In this document: one piece after another, positions 7,722-13,893 of the stretch
How positions within the stretch are numbered: position 1 is the first letter of the stretch
Layout: every line of letters starts with the position of its first letter
Assembly (NCBI GenBank): GCA_035650495.1
Contig: DASRHK010000142.1
Span: 1 to 31,155 of the forward strand
Source: DASRHK01 sp035650495
GTDB taxonomy: Bacteria > Pseudomonadota > Gammaproteobacteria > Nevskiales > Nevskiaceae
Length of the DNA: 31,155 nt
Direction: 5' to 3'
Program-made: the position numbers and the translations under genes
Notes under the pieces: generated by a model
What the model was told of the DNA's origin: nothing
The model's database searches: none
Seen by the model: the letters and a program-made list of their open reading frames with translations, nothing else

Positions 7722-7936
7722 AGCGAGTCACGATCACGATCCTGCTCGCGCTCGCCGCGAGCGGCTGCGCGCTGGAGAAAGTGCAGCCCTGGCAGCGCGA
7801 GTATCTCGCGCGGCCCGAGATGAACTGGGACGCGGGTCTCGTCGGCGAGCAGGACATGCGCGATCACACTTACGTCAGCAAGGAAGCGGCGACTGGCGGC
7901 GCGACGATCGGCGGAGGAGGCTGCGGATGCAACTGA
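7718..7936 (+). CDS. DUF4266 mini-lipoprotein with C-terminal GGGGCGCN
   Basis: A 72-aa protein of the DUF4266 type. A signal segment with lipobox ASGC (Cys17) is followed by the conserved block WQREYLARPEM at about 23-33. RDHTYVSKEAATGG and a tail GGGGCGCN (65-72) complete it. After lipidation the mature protein is only about 56 residues, with Cys69 and Cys71 at its extreme C-terminus. The start ATG 7718 has AAGGAGA 5 nt upstream and overlaps the TetR stop. Its own 3' end overlaps the DUF3570 gene by 10 nt, and the codons for the glycine run supply that gene's GGAGGAGG ribosome-binding site. DUF4266 and DUF3570 genes are commonly adjacent; I know of no established function. The Cys-Gly-Cys tail suggests metal binding, thiol redox or modification, possibly served by the operon's thioredoxin or ApbE-like protein (inference). 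Confidence 0.85.
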   Translation: MKRVTITILLALAASGCALEKVQPWQREYLARPEMNWDAGLVGEQDMRDHTYVSKEAATGGATIGGGGCGCN

Positions 7937-9120
7937 AGAAGCCATCGTCGTCGCTGCTTGCTCTGACCACCGCCGCGCTCGCGCTTCCCGGCTACGCGCC
8001 GAATGCTGAAGCCTGGGCCGACACCGAGTCCGACGCCGGCTATCGCTTCTCGTTCTACAAGGAAGGCGACATCTCGGCCGAGGCGACCAACGGTCACTCG
8101 AGCGAGCGCTATCAGGTCATCTCGAATCAGTTCCATCTGCTGATGCCGCGCGGCGAGGAGTGGGAGTACGCCGCCGACGTCACGCTGGAGACGATGAGCG
8201 GCGCGTCGCCCTGGTACATCGTGCCCGGCGACAGCGGCAAGCCGATCCAGGTGATGAGCGGCGCGAGCATCGAGGACACACGCTACGCATTGCAGGGCCG
8301 CGCGCGTAAATTCCGCGAGGACGGCAAGGAATCGTTCACGGCGTCGGTCTCCAACGAGCGCGACTATCTCTCGATCTCCGGCGGCGGCGACGTCGACTTC
8401 GAGCTCGACGGCAAGCGCACGACGATCAGCGCGGGCGCGCTGTATTCGCACGACACGCTCAATCCGACCGACGGCCGCAGCGATCGCTTCCCCGATCGGA
8501 TCGATCATGCGACCAAGAACACAATGACCGCGTACGGCGGCGTCAGCGAGATCCTGAACGAGCAGACCGTGGCGCAGCTCGCGCTCTCCTACACGTTCTC
8601 CGACGGCTTCCTCTCCGATCCATATAAAGAGGCTTATGTCGCGGGCAACATCGTCGCCGACAGCCGTCCCGATCGGCGCAATCAGTTCGCGGTGAACTTC
8701 AAGCTGCGCCAGTACTGGGCCGGCTGGAAAGGCGCGCTGCATCTGGACGCGCGTTATTTCCACGATGACTGGGGCGTGGCTGCCGACACCGTCGAGCTCG
8801 GCTGGTATCAGAGCGTGGGCGACAGCTGGACCGTGTCGCCGTCGGTGCGCTGGTACGAGCAGGGCCACGCCGACTTCTATCGTCCGTACTACACGGTGAC
8901 GCGCGACGACGGTCACTACAGCAGCGACTATCGACTGTCCGCGTATGGCGCCCTCGCGTATCGACTCGGCGTGATGGACACGTGGAAGCAATGGTCGTTC
9001 TCGATGGCGCTCGAGTACTACGATTCCAACGACGGCTACACGCTGCACTCGGTCGATCAGGCCAATCCGGGATTGGTCGACTTCGCGGTGATCAGCGCGT
9101 CGGTGAGCCGGAAATTCTGA
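7927..9120 (+). CDS. DUF3570 outer-membrane beta-barrel protein
   Basis: A 397-aa protein matching the DUF3570 family, which accompanies DUF4266 genes. A signal peptide (about residues 1-29, ending NAEA) precedes a chain of alternating hydrophobic/polar strands rich in Tyr, Trp and Phe. It finishes in SVSRKF with a terminal Phe, as in outer-membrane barrels. An early segment (about 30-75) includes the RFSFYKEGD and SSERYQV stretches. ATG 7927 is chosen because GGAGGAGG at 7913-7920 lies upstream and the signal peptide begins there, although the frame is open further upstream. It overlaps the DUF4266 gene by 10 nt and ends 7 nt before the ApbE gene. It could be an outer-membrane conduit, secretion channel or assembly partner for the lipoprotein; no function is demonstrated that I know of. 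Confidence 0.85.
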   Translation: MQLKKPSSSLLALTTAALALPGYAPNAEAWADTESDAGYRFSFYKEGDISAEATNGHSSERYQVISNQFHLLMPRGEEWEYAADVTLETMSGASPWYIVPGDSGKPIQVMSGASIEDTRYALQGRARKFREDGKESFTASVSNERDYLSISGGGDVDFELDGKRTTISAGALYSHDTLNPTDGRSDRFPDRIDHATKNTMTAYGGVSEILNEQTVAQLALSYTFSDGFLSDPYKEAYVAGNIVADSRPDRRNQFAVNFKLRQYWAGWKGALHLDARYFHDDWGVAADTVELGWYQSVGDSWTVSPSVRWYEQGHADFYRPYYTVTRDDGHYSSDYRLSAYGALAYRLGVMDTWKQWSFSMALEYYDSNDGYTLHSVDQANPGLVDFAVISASVSRKF

Positions 9121-9127
9121 GGCGTGC

Positions 9128-10018
9128 GTGCAGATCCACAGCTATCCGTTCAAAGCCATGGGCAGCCCGTGCGAGCTCAAGCTCTACGCCGAGGATCGCG
9201 CGCAAGCCGACGCGGCGGCGGATCGCGCGACGGGCGAGATCTCGAGACTGGAGCGCGTCTACAGCCGTTATCGTCCCGACAGCGTGACCACGCGCATCAA
9301 TCGCTCGGCGGGCATTGCGCGCGGCGTGGACGTCGACGCCGAGACGGCGGGGTTGCTCGATTACGCGGCGTCGGCGTACGGAGAGAGCGACGGTCTCTTC
9401 GATCTCACGTCGGGTGTGTTGCGCCGGGCGTGGGATTTCAGATCGGGTCGGGTGCCGGATCGCAAGCGCGTCGAGGAACTGTTGCCGCTGGTCGGCTGGG
9501 ACAAGATCATCTGGCGCCGGCCGCGCATCGTGCTGCCGGTTGCGGGCATGGAGCTCGACTTCGGCGGCTTCGTGAAGGAATACACCGCGGACTGCGCGGC
9601 GCAAGCGTGTCGGGCTGCGGGCATCGCGCACGGGCTGGTCGATCTCGGCGGCGACATCGCGCTGATCGGCCCGCATCCGGATGGCTCGGCGTGGCGCGTC
9701 GGCGTCCAGCATCCGCGCGATCTTGCGAACGCGATCGCGTACGTCGAGCTGGATCAGGGCGCGATCGCGACGAGCGGCGACTACGAGCGCTTCATGGAAG
9801 TGGACGGCACGCGCTACTGCCACATCCTCAATCCGCGGACCGGCTGGCCGGCGCAGCACCTGGCCTCGGTCAGCGTGCTGGCGCCGCAGTGCCTGATCGC
9901 GGGCACGGCGACGACGATCGCGATCCTGAAGGAAGAGCAGGGGCCGGCGTGGCTGTCCGAGCTCGGCTTGAGTCATCTGTGTTTCGAACGAACGCGTGAA
10001 GGAGTGAGGCAATGCTGA
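9128..10018 (+). CDS. apbE: ApbE-family FAD:protein FMN transferase, divergent
   Basis: A 296-aa ApbE-like protein. ApbE enzymes use FAD to attach FMN covalently to Thr/Ser of a target protein in the periplasm. Family motifs are visible: LDFGGFVKE at 143-151, VDLGGDI at 171-177, TSGDYERF at 215-222, and HILNPRTGWP at 232-241. Two deviations stand out. The C-terminal metal motif, normally A-D-x3-T, reads AGTATT (258-263), with Gly in place of the Asp. No signal peptide or lipobox is present: the protein begins MQIHSYPFKAMGSP, close to where the mature domain of typical ApbE starts. GTG 9128 has GAGG 5 nt upstream, and I see no extended in-frame leader. It may act in the cytoplasm before export, or be a non-canonical transferase. 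It overlaps the cytochrome gene by 7 nt. Confidence 0.87.
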   Translation: MQIHSYPFKAMGSPCELKLYAEDRAQADAAADRATGEISRLERVYSRYRPDSVTTRINRSAGIARGVDVDAETAGLLDYAASAYGESDGLFDLTSGVLRRAWDFRSGRVPDRKRVEELLPLVGWDKIIWRRPRIVLPVAGMELDFGGFVKEYTADCAAQACRAAGIAHGLVDLGGDIALIGPHPDGSAWRVGVQHPRDLANAIAYVELDQGAIATSGDYERFMEVDGTRYCHILNPRTGWPAQHLASVSVLAPQCLIAGTATTIAILKEEQGPAWLSELGLSHLCFERTREGVRQC

Positions 10019-12414
10019 AACGGATCGGCCTGACGACGGTGCTCCTCGCGCTCGCGGGATGCGGCAGCTATTCGCTGTCGACCGAGACGCCGCCGACCGG
10101 CGGTGGCGGCGGCGGCGCGACGATCGCCACGACGAATTGCGATCAGCTGTTCGCGCTCGTGCAGCCGCATCTGGATTACTGCCGCAACTGTCACGTGCCC
10201 GGCGGCATCGCCGACACGCCGGATGGGAAGCTGATGATGCTGTCGACGGATCGCTCGCAGGATCGGTCCAACCTGCACGACTCCTGGGATCGGCTGGGCC
10301 GCAACAACAACGGCAAGTCGCGCATCCTCAAGATGGCGTCGGGCACCGACACGCGCTCGCACACCGGCGGCTCGCCGTGGCCGGTCGGCAGCGACGCGTA
10401 TCGCGAGATGGATGGGCTGCTCCTGGGATTCGTGGACCCGTCGGCCTGCGTGCTCACGGGCCTCGGCGGCACCAACATCGAGAAATTCGACCTGCTCGGC
10501 AGCGCGCGCGGCGGACATCTGTGGGACACGTTCTGCGAAGGCAAGCCTGACGACACCGTCCTGCCCGATGATCCGCGCACGCTCGTCGTGCCCGGCGTGA
10601 ACAGCGGCAAGGCGGTCTACATGAACGCGTGGTGGCAGACCTGTCAGGACGGCGACAAGCCCGCGAATTGCGGCGAGCAGCGCGCGCGCGTCGCGCGCGG
10701 CTATTCGCTCGTTGCCGCGGCGGGACAGGTCGGCGCCGGCACGTTCTTCTCCGGCGATGCTTCGCAATCGAGCAACGCGTTCTCCGCCGCCGACTACAAC
10801 ACGCTCTGGGACAAGGCGATGAAGTTGCCGGCGCGCCCCGACAATTTCGACGAGCTCATCGCGGAGCGCTGGGGCACTCCGCTGTCGCCGGATCGCAATC
10901 CGTATCCGCTGCCGGGCGAGGATCCGAATCAGACCGACGGCGGCAGCGGGCAGCTGCCGTCGGGTCTCACGCAATTGCGCAACGCCGATGGTACCTGGAC
11001 CGGGAACATCAACGTGACCTGCAGCATCTGTCACAGCGGCAAGGTCGGCGACGAAGCCGACGGCGCGGGGCTCGGGTCGATGTATGGCACCAACAGCCTG
11101 TCGGACATCACGGTGCTGTTCACCGATCTGTCGAAGCTCAATCCCGCGCAAGGCGCGCTCGCGGCGGTGTCGCAGAACAAGGTGCGCGGCACTGGCAACA
11201 TCACCAACTTCCAGCTGTTCGGCACGCTCACGATCACCGACGTGAACGGCATCCCGGGCTATCTCCTGATCCAGACCCAGCCTTCGACCGGCACCGAGGA
11301 TCCGCCGGTCTGGTGGAACCTCGGCCATCGTCCGGCGAAATTCTTCGACGCGGGACAAGTGACCGACTCGCAGCGCATCGAGCTGTCGTTCCACATGCCG
11401 GGCGTGCCGAGTCACGGCTTCCCGCCGGGGTCGACGATGCCCGAGGACAAGCAATGGATCGTCGATCACGAGCACGATGGCGATGCGTGGATCAATTCGC
11501 TGAAGTCGCCGGCGTGGCCCGAAGCGAAGCTCGGCGCGATCGACCTCGATTTGGCGAAGCAGGGCGCGATCCTGTTCCACACCAAGAATCTGTGGGACGC
11601 GAATCTGCACAATCCGGTGCCGCAGCCTCCCGGCGGCAATGGCTCGTGCGCGAGCTGTCACGGCGCGTATTCGCCGCGCTTCGTGAACGATCCGTCGTAT
11701 CTCGACACGCCGGTGCTCGAAGGCATTGCCGCCAACGTCGTGCCGATCAACGTCATCGCGACCGATTCGCGCCGCCTCGATGGCAACAGCCAGCTCGTCG
11801 CGCTCGACGCGCGCACCAATTGGTTCGCGTACTCCGACGGCCCGTACAACGACGCCGGCATTCCGCTCTGCGCGGACTGGAACGACACTGCGCTGCGTGG
11901 CGATCGCGAGCTCGGCTATCTCGCGCCACCGCTCTACGGCGTGTGGGCGACGGCGCCGTACTTCCACAACGGCGCGGTGCCGAGCGTTTGGGATGTGCTG
12001 AAGCCGTCGGATCGCCCGACGATCTGGCGGCGCCTATCGAACGCCCCGCGCGAGGATCAGGCGGGGCAGGTGGTGATGGGCTTCGTCTCCGATCTCGCCA
12101 ATTACGATGCGCAAAACCTCGGCTGGAAGTTCGACGCGCTCGCATGCGGCGATCCGGGAACGACGCCGCTGCTCGACTGCAATCCCGCGGATCAGGAGAG
12201 CGTGACGGTGCAGGACGCGCTCGGCCCCGCCTATGCGAACGGCGGCCTGGTCTGGAACCTCGCGAACCTGCCGATCATGAACGACCAGCAGATCGAGGAT
12301 CGCAAGATCTACAACACGAAGTACTACAGCCAGAGCAACGCCGGCCACGAATTCACGTCGGTGCTCACCGATCAGGAACGCCGGGCGCTGATCGAGTATC
12401 TAAAGACGTTGTGA
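10012..12414 (+). CDS. Triheme c-type cytochrome lipoprotein (peroxidase/MauG/RoxA-like)
   Basis: An 800-aa exported protein with lipobox LAGC (Cys17), a Gly-rich linker and three covalent heme sites. These are CRNCH at 57-61, CSICH at 337-341 and CASCH at 546-550. The last two with the APYFHNG segment near 648-654 resemble the bacterial diheme cytochrome c peroxidase/MauG superfamily, which includes the rubber oxygenases RoxA/RoxB. The spacing of the two hemes (209 residues) is near that of RoxA as I recall it. The first heme is an N-terminal addition followed by a conserved-looking stretch, as in heme domains that pass electrons. AAGGAG lies 7 nt before the ATG, and the gene overlaps apbE by 7 nt and tlpA by 1 nt. 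It could be an oxidase, peroxidase or electron carrier. The RoxA parallel is tentative; lipoprotein status fits an envelope location. Confidence 0.85.
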   Translation: MLKRIGLTTVLLALAGCGSYSLSTETPPTGGGGGGATIATTNCDQLFALVQPHLDYCRNCHVPGGIADTPDGKLMMLSTDRSQDRSNLHDSWDRLGRNNNGKSRILKMASGTDTRSHTGGSPWPVGSDAYREMDGLLLGFVDPSACVLTGLGGTNIEKFDLLGSARGGHLWDTFCEGKPDDTVLPDDPRTLVVPGVNSGKAVYMNAWWQTCQDGDKPANCGEQRARVARGYSLVAAAGQVGAGTFFSGDASQSSNAFSAADYNTLWDKAMKLPARPDNFDELIAERWGTPLSPDRNPYPLPGEDPNQTDGGSGQLPSGLTQLRNADGTWTGNINVTCSICHSGKVGDEADGAGLGSMYGTNSLSDITVLFTDLSKLNPAQGALAAVSQNKVRGTGNITNFQLFGTLTITDVNGIPGYLLIQTQPSTGTEDPPVWWNLGHRPAKFFDAGQVTDSQRIELSFHMPGVPSHGFPPGSTMPEDKQWIVDHEHDGDAWINSLKSPAWPEAKLGAIDLDLAKQGAILFHTKNLWDANLHNPVPQPPGGNGSCASCHGAYSPRFVNDPSYLDTPVLEGIAANVVPINVIATDSRRLDGNSQLVALDARTNWFAYSDGPYNDAGIPLCADWNDTALRGDRELGYLAPPLYGVWATAPYFHNGAVPSVWDVLKPSDRPTIWRRLSNAPREDQAGQVVMGFVSDLANYDAQNLGWKFDALACGDPGTTPLLDCNPADQESVTVQDALGPAYANGGLVWNLANLPIMNDQQIEDRKIYNTKYYSQSNAGHEFTSVLTDQERRALIEYLKTL

Positions 12415-12932
12415 TGACCTTTCGGCTCGCGTGCACAGTCCTCGCGGCGCTCGCATCGGCGAGCGCTCACGCGGTCGTCATCGATCAACCCGCGCCGGAG
12501 ATCTCCGGCAAGTCGATCGTCGACGGCAAGCCGCTCAAGCTCTCGGCGTTCAAAGGCAAGGTGGTCTATCTCGACATCTGGGCGAGCTGGTGCGCGCCTT
12601 GCCGCGTGTCGCTGCCGGAGCTGCAGAAGATGCACCAGGAGCTCGCGCCGCTCGGCGTGGAAGTGGTCGGCCTCGACGTCGACGAAGAGGCCGCGCATGC
12701 GCAGAAGCTGATGACCGACGCGGGCGTGACCTATCCGGTGATCCGCGACGTCGATGCGAAGACCATCACCCGCTACGAGATCATGAAAATGCCCGCCGCG
12801 TACCTGATCGATCGCGACGGCGTCGTGCGCTACAGCTACCAGGGCTTCAGCCTGAAGGGCTTCGAGTCGATTCGGCCGATGGTCGAGGAGCTGGCGAGGA
12901 CCGGGAAGATCGCGGATCGCGACAAGCGCTAA
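12414..12932 (+). CDS. TlpA/ResA-like periplasmic thiol-disulfide oxidoreductase
   Basis: A 172-aa exported thioredoxin-fold protein. A signal peptide (1-20, ending SAHA) precedes the AhpC/TSA-Redoxin-type fold with active site WCAPC (Trp59-Cys63) and a cis-proline motif KMPAAYLIDRDG further on. The start overlaps the cytochrome stop (TGATG). TlpA/ResA/CcmG proteins reduce disulfides in the envelope, often in apocytochromes before heme attachment. Here it could keep the CXXCH cysteines of the upstream cytochrome, or the CGC tail of the DUF4266 lipoprotein, reduced (inference from operon position). Its stop codon overlaps the stop of the convergent VOC gene, with no room for a terminator between them. 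Confidence 0.92.
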   Translation: MTFRLACTVLAALASASAHAVVIDQPAPEISGKSIVDGKPLKLSAFKGKVVYLDIWASWCAPCRVSLPELQKMHQELAPLGVEVVGLDVDEEAAHAQKLMTDAGVTYPVIRDVDAKTITRYEIMKMPAAYLIDRDGVVRYSYQGFSLKGFESIRPMVEELARTGKIADRDKR

Positions 12933-13303
12933 ACGGGACGCTCGCTGATCAGGTGGAAGATGTTGCCTTCGCTGTCGCGGAACGCGGCGAGCCACACTTC
13001 GCGATCGGACATGCGCGCGACGATGTGCGGCGGCTCCTGGAATTTCACGCCGCGGCCGGAAAGCGTCTTGTGCGCGGCGTCGATGTCGTCGACGCGGAAA
13101 TAGAGGATCGCGCCCGACGGCGCGCCGCCGGCGACCGCGCGCGACCCGAGCAGCAGGCGCATCGATCCGCATTCGAAGAACGCCATGTTCGGCACGCGGA
13201 ACAGAGGCTTCAAGCCGAGCGTGTCGCGATAGAACGCCACCGCGCGATCGAGATCGTCGACGGTGAGCGCTGCCTGGCTGATGCTCCCGAGCGAGAAGCC
13301 CAT
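12929..13303 (-). CDS. VOC-superfamily (glyoxalase/bleomycin-resistance-like) protein
   Basis: A 124-aa cytoplasmic protein with two beta-alpha-beta-beta-beta units of the vicinal oxygen chelate fold. The first runs from SISQAALTVDDLDRAVAFYRD to about residue 50. The second starts at LYFRVDDIDAAHKTL and ends with RDSEGNIFHLIS. Candidate metal ligands are Gln10 (often His in the family), Glu at FFECG, His in PPHIV and Glu in LISE, which would suit a glyoxalase or epimerase. The frame is open far upstream, but ATG 13303 is where homologous proteins begin and lies 2 nt after the DUF4892 stop. It is last in the ggt-DUF4892-VOC run. Substrate cannot be assigned. Confidence 0.85.
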   Translation of the reverse strand: MGFSLGSISQAALTVDDLDRAVAFYRDTLGLKPLFRVPNMAFFECGSMRLLLGSRAVAGGAPSGAILYFRVDDIDAAHKTLSGRGVKFQEPPHIVARMSDREVWLAAFRDSEGNIFHLISERPV

Positions 13304-13305
13304 GG

Positions 13306-13881
13306 CTACTTGCCCGCCTCGATGACGACCACGTTGACGTAGACCGGATCGTCCTTGGTCTCTTGCGCGAGATCGGTGCGCGTCGCGTAGACGCTGACGT
13401 AAGTGTCGCCTTCGTAGAGATCGCCTTTCATGCGCTTGAGCTTCGCCGCGAGATAGCGCTGGCTTTTCGCCTTGCCTTTCACCTTGTCGCCGAGATCGGC
13501 GGGCGCGATGGCGTCGTTGAAGCCGTGGCCCTCGCTGCTCGGCGAGCAGGTCTTGCCCGCGCAGTTGTAGAGGATCTCGAAGCCCTCGCTCTGCAGCTTG
13601 CCTTCGTAATAGTGGAAGACCTCGCTCACCGGCACGCCGCGCGGCGACTCGTAGGCGACGCGGGTGATGCGGCCGCTCACCGGCAGATAGGTCTCCTTGT
13701 GCTCCGGCGAGCTGCTCGACGGATTCTCGAGCGGATGCACGAGCAGTCGATACGAATCGCTCGCCTTGGTTTCCTGCTTGAGCACTTGCGAGCCGGAGAG
13801 TCGCGGCACGAGTGGATGGTCCTGCGCCTGCGCGCTGATGGCGGCGCCGAGCAACCCGAGACAGAAGAGAGTTCGCTTCAT
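13306..13881 (-). CDS. DUF4892-type secreted protein
   Basis: A 191-aa protein with a signal peptide (1-19, ending SAQA) and a domain matching my memory of DUF4892. It shows HPLVPRLSGSQVL, a Y-rich region, a GKLQSEGFEILYNCAGKTC segment with two cysteines (probable disulfide), then a SQRYLAAKL stretch. Some DUF4892 proteins carry a C-terminal OmpA domain; this one does not and ends as a soluble periplasmic or surface protein. ATG 13881 has GGAG upstream within the 12-nt gap after the gamma-glutamyltransferase gene. The family has no established function that I know of. Confidence 0.75.
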   Translation of the reverse strand: MKRTLFCLGLLGAAISAQAQDHPLVPRLSGSQVLKQETKASDSYRLLVHPLENPSSSSPEHKETYLPVSGRITRVAYESPRGVPVSEVFHYYEGKLQSEGFEILYNCAGKTCSPSSEGHGFNDAIAPADLGDKVKGKAKSQRYLAAKLKRMKGDLYEGDTYVSVYATRTDLAQETKDDPVYVNVVVIEAGK

Positions 13882-13893
13882 TACATGCTCCGA

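Noticed and set aside
10629..12413. A plus-strand frame that continues into the TlpA gene, suggesting a fusion protein
   Set aside because: Before 12414 this frame is an out-of-frame reading of the cytochrome gene. Only the segment from ATG 12414, with its own signal peptide, is real.
10012..12414. Firm assignment as rubber oxygenase RoxA/RoxB
   Set aside because: Heme spacing and the CASCH motif are suggestive, but the positions of the aromatic and distal His residues as I remember them do not line up well, and an extra heme is present. Kept only as a possibility.
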